A stretch of DNA of 64,000 nt from Thermodesulfomicrobium sp. WS (GCF_027925145.1 NZ_AP027130.1:1612001-1676000); one strand, 5' to 3'. Counted from the first letter of the stretch, positions 25,003 through 34,123 are shown. Numbers and translations: made by a program. The notes: generated by a model not told the origin, from the sequence alone.

Positions 25003-26157
25003 ATGGCGCGTGTCCTGGTGGTGGATGACGAACGGCAGTTTGCGGAGACGCTGGCAGAGCGCCTGCGTACCCGAGGGATGGAAGTGCACACCGCCTATGA
25101 CGGTGCAAGCGCCGTGGAGGCGGTGCGCCAAACCCACCCCGACGTCGTGCTGCTGGATCTCTCCATGCCGGGCATGGACGGCCTTGCCGCCCTCAAGGCC
25201 ATCAAAGAGCTCGTGCCGCGTACCGAAGTGGTCCTGCTCACTGCGGAAAGCGGACTTGCCGCGGCAGTGGGCGGCATGAAACGTGGGGCGGCCGATTACA
25301 TCGTCAAACCAGCACCTTTGGAGCGCATCCTCAAAGCCATCCAGGAGGCAGAAGCCCACCGCCTTGATGCCGCGCAGCGCCAGCGCATGGCGGAAACGGC
25401 CCGGCTGGCGGCCTTGGGAGAACTCGCCGTCGGCGTAGCCCACGAAATCAACAACCCGCTGCAAATCGTGCTCAACGAGGCAGGGTGGATGGCCGAGACC
25501 CTTGCGGAAACCCCAATGGAGCAAAGCGCCCGCAGGGAGCTCGAAGAGTCGCTTGCCACCATCCGCGAGCAAACCGCCCGCTGCAAGGCCGTCACCACCA
25601 AGCTCCTCTCGCTGCGGGCAGCAGTGCCGGCAGACGACACGCCGCAGCCGCTCGCCCGCCTCATCGCCCAGCTTCTCGAAGACCGCCGCAGCCGCTGGCA
25701 AGGACGGTTTTTTGTCGAACACACCTGCCCGCCGTCCCTTATGGTGTCCGCGGAAACCTGGAGGCACATCCTTGCCCCGCTGGTGGACAACGCCTTGGAC
25801 GCCCTGGAAGCCCAAGGCGCCGCCACCCCGGAAGCGACGCAGGCGCAGCTTCGTCTTTGCATCCACGCCTCCCAGGCGCCCCAAGAGATCGTCGTCCAGG
25901 TGCAGGACACGGGCATCGGCATGGAACCTGGGGTCCTGGCCCGTATTTTCGAGCCATTCTTTTCCACCAAAGAGGTGGGCAAAGGCATGGGACTGGGGCT
26001 GAGCCTCTGCCATGCCCTCGTCGAGGCCTTGGGAGGACGCATCGAAATCGCCAGCACACCCCACCACGGGACAACGGTGTCCGTCACCATTCCATACACC
26101 GCAATCACCGCGCCAACCGCGGGGTTGGCCACAGCCAAGGAGGACTCTCATGAATAG
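25003..26157 (+). CDS. Receiver-histidine kinase hybrid (soluble)
   Basis: 384 residues. The N-terminal receiver (1-120) has VVDDERQ, acceptor Asp in LLDLSMPG, Thr in LLTAES and Lys in VKPAP. A complete kinase core follows: GVAHEINNP with His147, N box LVDNALDAL, DTGIGM, EPFFSTK and GMGLGL. No membrane span is present. Receiver-first hybrids typically relay a signal received from another kinase and can be gated by phosphorylation of the receiver. It starts immediately after receiver 2 and overlaps the last receiver gene by eight bases. Confidence 0.9.
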   Translation: MARVLVVDDERQFAETLAERLRTRGMEVHTAYDGASAVEAVRQTHPDVVLLDLSMPGMDGLAALKAIKELVPRTEVVLLTAESGLAAAVGGMKRGAADYIVKPAPLERILKAIQEAEAHRLDAAQRQRMAETARLAALGELAVGVAHEINNPLQIVLNEAGWMAETLAETPMEQSARRELEESLATIREQTARCKAVTTKLLSLRAAVPADDTPQPLARLIAQLLEDRRSRWQGRFFVEHTCPPSLMVSAETWRHILAPLVDNALDALEAQGAATPEATQAQLRLCIHASQAPQEIVVQVQDTGIGMEPGVLARIFEPFFSTKEVGKGMGLGLSLCHALVEALGGRIEIASTPHHGTTVSVTIPYTAITAPTAGLATAKEDSHE

Positions 26158-26569
26158 CATGCGACTGCTCATCGTGGACGATGAAAAAGACCTGTGCCGG
26201 ATTCTCGCCGACCGGCTCCATATCCTCTACGGGATCACGCCGGACATCGCCCATACGGGCGACCAGGCCTTGGAGATGGCACGCGCCAAGCGCTACGACG
26301 TCGTCGTCCTGGACATCGAGATGCCCGGCATCGACGGCATCGAGACCTTGAAGCGCCTCAAGGAGATCGACAAAAAGATCCAGGTGGTGTTGTTTACCGG
26401 TCATGGCAACGAAGAGCGCCAGCGCATGGCCGAAGTCCTCGGGGCCTTCAGCTACGTGGACAAGATCGACGGCCTGCCCAAGCTGGCGCCCATGATCGAG
26501 GGGGCCTTCCGCCTGCGCAAGCTGCTGGAAGACACCTACGCCGAGGCCGCCCTCAACGAGTACAACTAA
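26150..26569 (+). CDS. Stand-alone response-regulator receiver (last gene of island)
   Basis: 139 residues, receiver only. Acidic pocket is LIVDDEKD, acceptor Asp lies in VVLDIEMPG, and Thr in LFTGHG. The usual Lys-Pro is replaced by VDKID, keeping Lys but losing Pro. The tail is an acidic helix. AAGGAGG lies before the ATG at 26150. It closes the operon, and a terminator follows 31 bases later. No DNA-binding domain is present, leaving the operon without a classic output regulator. Confidence 0.88.
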   Translation: MNSMRLLIVDDEKDLCRILADRLHILYGITPDIAHTGDQALEMARAKRYDVVVLDIEMPGIDGIETLKRLKEIDKKIQVVLFTGHGNEERQRMAEVLGAFSYVDKIDGLPKLAPMIEGAFRLRKLLEDTYAEAALNEYN

Positions 26570-26600
26570 TCCGTCCGCGCCGGGGCGCTCGGCGCGGCGC

Positions 26601-26657
26601 AACCAGGGAAGGGCACAGCCCCAGGAACGCTGGCGGTGTCCTTCCCTGGTTCTTTTT
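26601..26657 (+). terminator. Terminator of the signalling-island operon
   Basis: AACCAGGGAAGG (26601-26612) pairs perfectly with CCTTCCCTGGTT (26640-26651) over a 27-base loop that can itself fold, followed by CTTTTTC. It ends the ten-gene operon and separates it from nadB, marking the right edge of the island. Confidence 0.75.
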
Positions 26658-26731
26658 CCGGCGCGCACCCCCCTTGCCAAACGCCCGCCTTTGCGCAAAC
26701 CCCTCCCGCAAGCCCATCGCGGAGGGAGCTC

Positions 26732-28309
26732 ATGGAACGCTTGAAGACCGAAATCCTTGTCATTGGCGCGGGCATTGCCGGATGCACGGCTGCCATCACC
26801 CTGGCCGACGCCGGCCGGGAAGTCACCCTGCTCTCCTCAGGGCCTTTGGACGCGGGCAACACCCCCCTCGCCCAAGGCGGCATCGTCTATACTGCCCCGG
26901 AAGACAGCCCGGACCTCCTCGTGCACGACATCACCGTGGCCGGAGCCCACTACGTGTACGACCACGCGGTCCGTTTCCTCGCAACCCAAGGGCCCAAAGC
27001 CGTGGAGGAGTTTCTCCTCGGCCGCGTGCAGGTGCCCTTCGATACCTGCCCGGACGGCTCCCTCTACCGCACCAAGGAAGGCGGCCACAGCATCGCCCGC
27101 ATCCTCACCCATGCCGACGCCACAGGCCGGGCCATCCACGACGCCCTCACACGGGTGGTCACCAGCCACCCCAATATCCGCATCCTGACCGGATGCACGG
27201 CCATCGACCTCCTCACCACCCGGCACCACGCCACTTCCCTGGAGTTCCGCTACCAGCTCACCAACCAATGCGTGGGGGCCTACGTCTTCGATGCCGCCAG
27301 CGGCGAGCCCGCCACCATCCTGGCGGACGCCACCATCCTCGCCACCGGCGGGGTGGGGCAGATCTTCCTGCACACCACCAATTGCGCCTCCTCCATCGGC
27401 TCGGGCCTGGCCATGGCCAGCCGCGCCGGCGTGCGGCTCATGAACCTGGAATACATCCAGTTTCACCCCACCGCCCTCTTTTCCCGCTCGGAACGCAAGT
27501 TCCTCATCTCCGAGGCCGTGCGCGGCGAAGGGGCCCGGCTCTTCAACGCCAAGGGCGAGCGCTTCATGGCCAAGTACGACGAACGCATGGAGCTCGCCCC
27601 CCGGGACATCGTCGCCCGCGCCATCGCCGACGAGATCCTCCACTCCGGTGAAGACTGCGTCTTTCTGGACGCCGCCAACTTCGTGGACGCCAATCTCAAA
27701 AAGCGCTTTCCCACCATCTACGCCCGCTGCCAGGAGATGGGCATCGACATCACCCGCGAACGCATCCCCGTGGTGCCGGCGGCGCACTACAGCTGCGGCG
27801 GCATTCTCGTGGACGAACACGGACGCACCAGCATCGATCGCCTCTACGCCGCAGGCGAGTGCGCCTGCACCGGGGTCCACGGGGCCAACCGCCTGGCATC
27901 GACCTCGCTTTTGGAAGGTCTTCTGTGGGGGCTTTCCGCAGCAAAGCACATCATCCACAACGCCGACGCCGACCACTGCCCACTCTCCAAGCGACTCCAA
28001 GACGCCATCCCGGACTGGATCACCTCCGGCAAGAGCGAAAACGAGGACCCGGCCCTCATTCATCAGGACTGGGTGACCATCCGCAGCACCATGTGGAACT
28101 ACATGGGCATCGTCCGCACCACACCTCGTCTGGAACGGGCCTTCGAAGACTTACGCAATCTCAACAAGAGGCTGCACACCTTCTACAAATCCATCCGTGT
28201 CTCCAAGGCGTCCATCGACCTCTTCCACGGCTGCCAAACTGCGTACATCATCACCACAGCGGCGCTGCGCAACAAAGAAAGCCGCGGCTGCCATTTCCGC
28301 CCCCGGTAG
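26732..28309 (+). CDS. nadB: L-aspartate oxidase
   Basis: 525 residues of the NadB/fumarate-reductase flavoprotein family. The FAD-binding start reads ILVIGAGIAGCTAAITLA, followed by AQGGIVY, EGGHSIARIL, LATGGVGQIF and the substrate-site segment HPTALF. The capping and C-terminal stretch includes VPAAHYSCGG and GECACTGVHGANRLAS. NadB oxidises aspartate to iminoaspartate for NadA. GGAGGGAG precedes the ATG at 26732. nadC and nadA are 9 kb upstream; nadB here stands alone between the island terminator and convergent selO. Confidence 0.95.
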   Translation: MERLKTEILVIGAGIAGCTAAITLADAGREVTLLSSGPLDAGNTPLAQGGIVYTAPEDSPDLLVHDITVAGAHYVYDHAVRFLATQGPKAVEEFLLGRVQVPFDTCPDGSLYRTKEGGHSIARILTHADATGRAIHDALTRVVTSHPNIRILTGCTAIDLLTTRHHATSLEFRYQLTNQCVGAYVFDAASGEPATILADATILATGGVGQIFLHTTNCASSIGSGLAMASRAGVRLMNLEYIQFHPTALFSRSERKFLISEAVRGEGARLFNAKGERFMAKYDERMELAPRDIVARAIADEILHSGEDCVFLDAANFVDANLKKRFPTIYARCQEMGIDITRERIPVVPAAHYSCGGILVDEHGRTSIDRLYAAGECACTGVHGANRLASTSLLEGLLWGLSAAKHIIHNADADHCPLSKRLQDAIPDWITSGKSENEDPALIHQDWVTIRSTMWNYMGIVRTTPRLERAFEDLRNLNKRLHTFYKSIRVSKASIDLFHGCQTAYIITTAALRNKESRGCHFRPR

Positions 28310-28324
28310 CGGCGGACAACGATT

Positions 28325-28362
28325 GCGGCACCCAACGCGCGCAACGATCCGTTAGGTGCCGC
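28325..28362. terminator. Hairpin between convergent nadB and selO
   Basis: GCGGCACC (28325-28332) and GGTGCCGC (28355-28362) form a perfect stem around a 22-base loop overlapping the selO stop. No T-run is adjacent, so it is a possible but weak terminator for either gene. Confidence 0.35.
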
Positions 28363-29809
28363 AAAACGTCCGGTACGTGCGCTGAAACTCCTCGGGCGCA
28401 GGGGCCATCAAGGCAGGGTCCGCGGGCTCCACAAAAGGGGTGCGCAGGGCCGTGAGCAGGCGCTCCAAAGGCCGCACATCGCCACGGACAGCAGCGGCAA
28501 GCGCCTCTTCCACCCGCTGGTTGCGGGGGATGACCGCGGGATTGGCCGCGCGCATCAGGGTGCGGGCCGCTGTTCGTCCTCCCTCCTGATCCGCCACCCG
28601 CGCCTGCCAGCGCGCATGCCAGGCAGGAAAATCCGGATGCGAAAACGGCGGCTCCTGCGGGAGCTCCTGCCGCATCAGGCCGCGGAAGGCATTGGTGAAG
28701 TCTGCGCCCGAAGCCTCCAGAAGCTCAAGCCAATCACGCATCAAGGCGGCGTCCTCCGCACGCCTGCCCACCAATCCCAGCTTGCGGGCCATGCCCCCGT
28801 GCCACGCGGTCTGAAACGCCGGCACGAACGCTTCCACTGCCGCCCTGGCCGCATCCACGGCCTGCTGGGGATCTTTGTCCAAAAGCGGCCGCAGGGTCTC
28901 GGCCAAGCGGGTGAGATTCCAAACAGCGATGCCCGGCTGCTGGGCATAGGCATAGCGGCCATCCAGATCGATGGAACTGAACACCGCCCCGGACCGGTAG
29001 GTGTCGAGAAAGGCGCACGGCCCGTAGTCGATGGTCTCGCCCGCCAGGCTCATATTGTCGGTATTCATGACCCCGTGGACAAAGCCCACCAGCATCCAGG
29101 CGGCAACGAGCTCTGCCTGGGCCTGCACCACGGCGTGCAGCATCGCTAGGTACGGGTTTTGGGCCGCGCGCAGATCCGGAAAGTGGCGCTGCAGGGTATA
29201 GTCGGCCAAAAGGCGTACGGACTCCACCTCCCCCCGGGCCCAAAAATACTGGAAGGTGCCCACGCGGATATGGCTGCGCGCCACCCGGGTGAGCACTGCC
29301 CCGGGCAAGAAACGCTCCCGCACCACGTCTTCCCCCGTGGCCACCACGGCCAGGGAGCGGGTGGTGGGGATGCCCAGATGATGCATGGCCTCGCTGACGA
29401 CGTACTCCCGCAGCATGGGCCCCAAGGCGGCGCGGCCATCCCCGTGGCGGGAAAAGGGCGTCGGCCCGGAGCCCTTGAGGGCGATGTCCACGCGCTGGCC
29501 ATCGGGGGTGATCTGCTCGCCCAAGATCACGGCCCGGCCATCGCCCAAAAACGTGAATGCACCGAACTGGTGGCCCGCGTACGCCTGGGCGATGGGCGCA
29601 GCGCCCGGAGGAAGCTCGTTTCCGGAAAAGATGCGCGCCCCCACCTCGCCATCCAGCAGGTCGGCGTCCAGCCCCAGCGCAAGGCAGAGCTCGCGGTTGA
29701 AAAGCACCAGACGCGGGGAACGCACCGGCGTGGGCCGCACCCGGCGAAAGAAGGATTCAGGCAACCGGGCGTAGGAGTTCTCCAAGCGCCATCCAGCGGT
29801 AGGGGACAT
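28352..29809 (-). CDS. selO: Protein adenylyltransferase SelO (YdiU/UPF0061)
   Basis: 485 residues of the SelO pseudokinase family, which transfers AMP to Ser/Thr/Tyr of target proteins using an inverted ATP pose. The sequence shows YAGHQFG, the DIALKGSGPTPFSRHGDGRA nucleotide loop, the ALGPMLREY helix, GFVHGVMNTDN (the catalytic-loop Asn) and TIDYGPCAFLD (metal-binding DxG-like Asp). All family hallmarks are intact. The ATG at 29809 has GGAGG upstream; a longer in-frame extension is low-complexity. It diverges from gluQ. Confidence 0.92.
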   Translation of the reverse strand: MSPTAGWRLENSYARLPESFFRRVRPTPVRSPRLVLFNRELCLALGLDADLLDGEVGARIFSGNELPPGAAPIAQAYAGHQFGAFTFLGDGRAVILGEQITPDGQRVDIALKGSGPTPFSRHGDGRAALGPMLREYVVSEAMHHLGIPTTRSLAVVATGEDVVRERFLPGAVLTRVARSHIRVGTFQYFWARGEVESVRLLADYTLQRHFPDLRAAQNPYLAMLHAVVQAQAELVAAWMLVGFVHGVMNTDNMSLAGETIDYGPCAFLDTYRSGAVFSSIDLDGRYAYAQQPGIAVWNLTRLAETLRPLLDKDPQQAVDAARAAVEAFVPAFQTAWHGGMARKLGLVGRRAEDAALMRDWLELLEASGADFTNAFRGLMRQELPQEPPFSHPDFPAWHARWQARVADQEGGRTAARTLMRAANPAVIPRNQRVEEALAAAVRGDVRPLERLLTALRTPFVEPADPALMAPAPEEFQRTYRTFCGT

Positions 29810-29922
29810 CAAAGCCTCCAGAAAGGGAAAAAACGTACGCGCACACACCATATCTGCACATGCCAAGGGAAAGAGGCAAGAGGTGGGTTGCATTTGCGCT
29901 CCAAAGCGACCATGCACGGCGC

Positions 29923-30867
29923 ATGCGTTCTCCGGTTCGTGTGCGTCTGGCCCCCAGCCCCACGGGGTACCTGCATCTGGGCAATGCCTGGACCTTTTTG
30001 TGGTGTGTGCTTGCGGCCCGCACTCAGGGCGGCGCCGTGCTGCTGCGCATCGAGGACGTGGATACGGCCCGCAGCCGGCCGCATTTTGCCGATGCCATCC
30101 AGGAGGACCTGGCCTGGCTGGGGCTTGCCTGGGACGAAGGCCCCTACTTCCAAAGTCCGCGCGTTCCCCGCTACACCGAGATCCTGCACGCACTCATGGC
30201 CCGCGGCCACGCCTATCCTTGTTTCTGCTCCCGCAAAGACCTCCAGGGACTGGCCAGCGCCCCCCACGGCGGCCTGCCCGCCTACCCGGGCATCTGCCGC
30301 CATCTGGACGACGCTACCCGCGCCCGCAAGGCGCAGGAGAAATCCCCGGCCATCCGCCTGATACTCCCCGAGAGCGCCTGCACCTTTGAGGACCTCGTGC
30401 AGGGGGCTTTTCGCGCCTCAGCGGCGGCCTGCGGCGGGGATTTTGCCGTGCGCCGGGGCGATGGGCTCTTTGCCTACCAGCTGGCCGTGGCCGTGGATGA
30501 CATGGATCAGAAAATCACGTTGGTCGTGCGCGGCGCGGATCTTTTGGACTCCACCCCCAGACAGCAGGCCCTGTTCCAGTACCTCGGCGCTCCCCCGCCC
30601 TGCTGGGCCCACGTGCCCCTGCTCCTGGACCCCAGCGGTGAGCGTCTGGCCAAGCGCCACCAGTCTCTGTCCGTGCGGGCGCTGCGCGCGGCAGGCATCG
30701 CTCCGCAGGCCATCGTGGGATTTTTGGCCTGGCTTGGCGGCCTCATCCCCACCCCGCAGCCCCTGTGCGTCGAGGCCCTCGCCCCGGCGTTTTCCTGGCA
30801 GCGCCTCCCCCACACCCCGGTGCACCTGCCTGCGCACACCCCGGCGCTCTTGGCCAAGCTTTCCTGA
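29923..30867 (+). CDS. gluQ: Glutamyl-Q tRNA(Asp) synthetase
   Basis: 314 residues, about the length of GluQ and shorter than GltX because the anticodon-binding domain is absent. The class I catalytic core has RLAPSPTGYLHLGNA (HIGH-like), RIEDVDTAR, a zinc site with CFC plus a later Cys in the Y-P-G-I-C-R stretch, and the KMSKS-region variant LAKRHQS. It glutamylates queuosine at position 34 of tRNA-Asp. The start at 29923 gives the standard N-terminus. About 95 bases separate it from the tetrapyrrole cluster. Confidence 0.88.
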   Translation: MRSPVRVRLAPSPTGYLHLGNAWTFLWCVLAARTQGGAVLLRIEDVDTARSRPHFADAIQEDLAWLGLAWDEGPYFQSPRVPRYTEILHALMARGHAYPCFCSRKDLQGLASAPHGGLPAYPGICRHLDDATRARKAQEKSPAIRLILPESACTFEDLVQGAFRASAAACGGDFAVRRGDGLFAYQLAVAVDDMDQKITLVVRGADLLDSTPRQQALFQYLGAPPPCWAHVPLLLDPSGERLAKRHQSLSVRALRAAGIAPQAIVGFLAWLGGLIPTPQPLCVEALAPAFSWQRLPHTPVHLPAHTPALLAKLS

Positions 30868-30962
30868 CTGCCCCTTGGCCGCCCACGGGCCGGCCAATGG
30901 CGGCCGTTACCGGACAATGGCGGCTTGTCGGAACTTCAGCGGTTTGGTACGCGCCCTACGCC

Positions 30963-31652
30963 ATGCACAGCTACCCCATCCTCATCGATACGCGCGATCT
31001 TCACGCCCTGGTGGTCGGCGCCGGCTCCGTAGGACTGCGCAAAATCCACGGCCTGCTGGAGGCCGGGCCGCCGGCGCGGCTCACGGTGGTGGACCCGACG
31101 CCGCCGCAGGCGCTCTACGCCCTCGCCTCGGCGCATCCCGGCATGGTCATCCACGCCCGTCCGTTTGCGGATACAGACATCGCAGAGGCGCAGCTGGTCT
31201 TTGCCTGCACTCCGGATGCGGAGCTCAATCGCCACATCGCCACGCGCTGTCGGCAGGCCCAGATTCTGTGCAATTCGGCAACCCAGCCGGAAGACGGCTC
31301 CTTTGCCCTGCCTGCCTGCGTGCGGCGCGGGGATTTTCTCGTGTGTGTGGCAACGGCGGGGGCAAGTCCGGCCTTGGCTCGCCAGGTGCGCCGGCGCCTG
31401 GAAGCGGAATTTGGCCCGGAATACGGGGCGCTGACCCAGCTTTTGGCGCAGATCCGCCCGTATGTGCTCGCCCTCGGCGCGCCGGCCACGACCAACGCGG
31501 AAATCTTCCGCGCCCTGGCGGCCTCTTCCCTGGTGGACGCCTTGCGGGATCAGGACCTTTCCCGCTGTATGGCAATCCTGCAAGAACATCTCCCCGCGCC
31601 ACTACACGCCTACCTGGAGGACTGGTGTCATGCCTGCCTGGACTTGGTTTGA
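30963..31652 (+). CDS. Precorrin-2 dehydrogenase / sirohydrochlorin-type (CysG N-terminal domain)
   Basis: 229 residues. The Rossmann start is ALVVGAGSVGLRKIHGLLEAG, followed by LVFACTPDAELN and PACVRRGDFLVCVATAGASPALA, as in CysG-N/Met8/SirC enzymes. It oxidises precorrin-2 to sirohydrochlorin with NAD and may chelate iron. No uroporphyrinogen methyltransferase domain is attached. It is the first of a compact run with a CcsA-like gene and hemA, as I recall from other Desulfovibrionales, where siroheme feeds both sulfite reductase and the alternative heme route. It overlaps the next gene by 23 bases. Confidence 0.88.
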   Translation: MHSYPILIDTRDLHALVVGAGSVGLRKIHGLLEAGPPARLTVVDPTPPQALYALASAHPGMVIHARPFADTDIAEAQLVFACTPDAELNRHIATRCRQAQILCNSATQPEDGSFALPACVRRGDFLVCVATAGASPALARQVRRRLEAEFGPEYGALTQLLAQIRPYVLALGAPATTNAEIFRALAASSLVDALRDQDLSRCMAILQEHLPAPLHAYLEDWCHACLDLV

Positions 31653-32457
31653 ACTTACCATCGCCCTTGCGTATCTCGCAGGCGCGGCCCTCTACCCCTT
31701 GGGCCTGGGGCTCCGACAGCCTCTCTGCAAGAAGGCCGCGTCCTTGGCCTCTGCCCTCGGATTTCTCCTGCATACCGTAGACCTGGCGGCCGCAGGACTC
31801 CTGCAGGCCGACGTGCTCCAGCACGGCCAATTCTACATCAGCCTGTTCGCCTGGCTGTGCGTGCTGCTCTTTTTCGTGGCCTGGTGGCGGTTCAAGCACG
31901 ACTTTCTCTCCCTCATCACCGCGCCGCTCGCCGTGGTGCTCTTTACCGGCTCCATGGTCATTCATCCGGCAACGGCCATCGTGCCGGAGCATCTCAGCCT
32001 CCTGTGGTTCGGCCTGCATGTGGGGGCCATCTTCGTGGCCCTTGCCCTGCTGGCCTTGGCCTTTGGCGCCGGCGTGGGCTACGTCTACCTGGAGCGCAAG
32101 ATCAAAACCAAGAGCAAGATCCCTTCCGCCCTCCAAGAGATGCCTGCCCTGGACACCCTGGACCGGGTGAACGCCCTGGCCGTCTCCGTGGGCTTTCCCC
32201 TCTACAGCATCAGCATGCTCGCCGGCTTCGTCTGGGCGGCCTTCACCTGGAAACGGGTGCTCACCGGTGATCCCAAAGAAATCGTCTCCCTGGGCATCTG
32301 GGTCCTCTACGCCGTCCTTTTCCACCAGCGCTTGGCCTTAGGCTGGCGGGGACGCAAACCCGCCAAAATGGCCATCGCCATTTTTCTCTTGTCGTTGGGG
32401 TCCTTGGTGCTCATCAACTTCCTGCTGCCCACCCACCATAGCCTTCGCGCTTTCTAA
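31630..32457 (+). CDS. CcsA/HemX-like cytochrome c assembly membrane protein
   Basis: 275 residues with about eight membrane spans. The WFGLHVGAIFVALALLALAFG segment has a conserved histidine as in the CcmC/CcsA superfamily, and HQRLALGWRG lies near the end. Relatives handle haem delivery to cytochromes c, and those next to hemA are often called HemX and affect glutamyl-tRNA reductase level. GGAGG lies upstream of the ATG at 31630, inside the end of the preceding gene. It sits five bases before hemA. Confidence 0.82.
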   Translation: MPAWTWFELTIALAYLAGAALYPLGLGLRQPLCKKAASLASALGFLLHTVDLAAAGLLQADVLQHGQFYISLFAWLCVLLFFVAWWRFKHDFLSLITAPLAVVLFTGSMVIHPATAIVPEHLSLLWFGLHVGAIFVALALLALAFGAGVGYVYLERKIKTKSKIPSALQEMPALDTLDRVNALAVSVGFPLYSISMLAGFVWAAFTWKRVLTGDPKEIVSLGIWVLYAVLFHQRLALGWRGRKPAKMAIAIFLLSLGSLVLINFLLPTHHSLRAF

Positions 32458-32462
32458 ATATC

Positions 32463-33782
32463 ATGAGCCAACGAATCCATGTCATTGGACTGAGCCATAA
32501 AACCGCGGGCGTGGACATCCGCGAACGCTTTGCCCTCGCCGGCTTCAACCCTGTGGCCGCCGGCCTTACGCAGGAGCACGGCCCCATTACCGAAGCCGTG
32601 GTCCTCTCCACCTGCAACCGCGTGGAGTGCATCGTGGTGGGGGAGCCTGGCGCCGACGTCGCTCACATAGTGCACCAAATCTGGGCGCAGACCTGCAACC
32701 AGCCCGTGGAACTCCTCACCCAGCACACCTACTGCCTCAACGGCGCCGCAGCCGTGGCCCACGTCTTTTCCGTGGCCGCGAGCCTCGACTCCATGGTGGT
32801 GGGCGAGCCGCAGATCCTCGGCCAACTCAAGGCCGCCTACCGGTCGGCCGTGGAGGCCCACGCCACGCGGGTGATCCTCAACCGCCTGCTGCACAAGGCC
32901 TTTTCCACGGCCAAACGGGTGCGCACCGAGACCGCCATCGCCAGTAGCGCCGTGTCCATCAGCTATGCTGCGGTGGAGCTGGCGCGGAAAATCTTTGCCG
33001 ATCTCTCCCGGCACTCGGCGCTGCTCATCGGTGCCGGCGAGATGGCCGAACTGGCGGCCACCCATCTGCTCGCCGCTGGAGTGCAGCGCATGGCCGTGGT
33101 CAACCGTACCTTTTCCCGGGCCGAAGAGCTGGCCAAGCGCTTCGGCGGCCAAGCCTACGGCTTCGATGCCTTGAGCCAGGCCCTGCGGGAAGCGGACATC
33201 GTCATCACCTCCACCGGTTCGCCGTCGGTGATCCTCACCGCCAGCCAGATGAGGGAGATCATGCGCAGCCGCCGGCAGCGGCCCATCTTCTTCATCGATA
33301 TCGCCGTGCCCCGAGACATCGATCCAGACGCCAATGCCATCGACAACGTCTACGTCTACGACATCGACGATCTCAATGGCGTGGTGGAGGAAAACCGCGC
33401 TTCCCGCCAGCAGGAAGCCATCAAGGCCCAGGCCATCATCGACGAGGAGGTCCAGGCCTTCCTTCAGTGGATGGACGAATTGCGGCTGCAGCCCACCATC
33501 GTGGCCTTGCTGGACCAAGGCGAGCGCATCGCCCGCAAAGAACTGCGCAAATCCATCCGCCAGCTGGGCCCGGACCCCGACCCCCAGGTGGTGGCCATCA
33601 TGGAACGGCTGGCGCACTCCATCTGCCACAAGATCTACCACGCCCCCATCACCTATTTGAAGCGGCGCACCCAGGAAGAAGGCTCGGCCGAGCGCTTCAT
33701 CCACCAGGCACGCCGCATGTTCAACCTGGACGGGGAGACCCCGCCCGAAGACGCCCACGACGACCGCAAACGCTCAAGGTGA
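32463..33782 (+). CDS. hemA: Glutamyl-tRNA reductase
   Basis: 439 residues of the HemA family. The catalytic Cys51 is in LSTCNRVE. Further marks are GEPQILGQLK, KAFSTAKRVRTET, the NADPH-binding LIGAGEMAELA, DIVITSTGSP and the IDIAVPRDIDPD turn. A C-terminal helical dimerisation domain completes the enzyme. It makes glutamate-1-semialdehyde, the first committed step of tetrapyrrole synthesis. It follows the precorrin-2 dehydrogenase and CcsA-like genes at operon spacing. Confidence 0.95.
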   Translation: MSQRIHVIGLSHKTAGVDIRERFALAGFNPVAAGLTQEHGPITEAVVLSTCNRVECIVVGEPGADVAHIVHQIWAQTCNQPVELLTQHTYCLNGAAAVAHVFSVAASLDSMVVGEPQILGQLKAAYRSAVEAHATRVILNRLLHKAFSTAKRVRTETAIASSAVSISYAAVELARKIFADLSRHSALLIGAGEMAELAATHLLAAGVQRMAVVNRTFSRAEELAKRFGGQAYGFDALSQALREADIVITSTGSPSVILTASQMREIMRSRRQRPIFFIDIAVPRDIDPDANAIDNVYVYDIDDLNGVVEENRASRQQEAIKAQAIIDEEVQAFLQWMDELRLQPTIVALLDQGERIARKELRKSIRQLGPDPDPQVVAIMERLAHSICHKIYHAPITYLKRRTQEEGSAERFIHQARRMFNLDGETPPEDAHDDRKRSR

Positions 33783-33785
33783 CCC

Positions 33786-34121
33786 ATGCGATCCTATTTC
33801 ATCGACGAGCTGACCGCCGCCAACGTAGAGGCCATCAAGGCGTGGCTGGACGAGCGCGGCCTCAAAAGCGCCATCGAGGACCTCTACCACCTGCCGGTGC
33901 CCACGGAACTCCTCACCCCCGAGCAGCGCGAGCATGCCCAATGCTGCGGACCGCATGTCCTCGCCCTCGAGACCGGCCCCACCTGGATCCGTCTGGAGCT
34001 TTTGGTGCGGGGCACCGGGGTGATGCGCTGCTCGTGCATGACCTACGCCACCAGCGAGCAGGAACGGGCCATGGTGGAGCGGGTGCTCAACCTGCTTGCG
34101 GAACTGGACATCACTACCTGA
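33786..34121 (+). CDS. Conserved small Cys-containing protein, unknown function
   Basis: 111 residues with two cysteine pairs, QCCGPH and MRCSCMTY, that could bind metal or form disulfides. The rest is helical at the start (TAANVEAIKAWLDERG) and strand-rich in the middle. It lies three bases after hemA and two bases before tilS, so it is part of that operon. I associate it with Desulfovibrionales but know no function. The four cysteines would fit an Fe-S or zinc site; this is a guess. Confidence 0.65.
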   Translation: MRSYFIDELTAANVEAIKAWLDERGLKSAIEDLYHLPVPTELLTPEQREHAQCCGPHVLALETGPTWIRLELLVRGTGVMRCSCMTYATSEQERAMVERVLNLLAELDITT

Positions 34122-34123
34122 CC

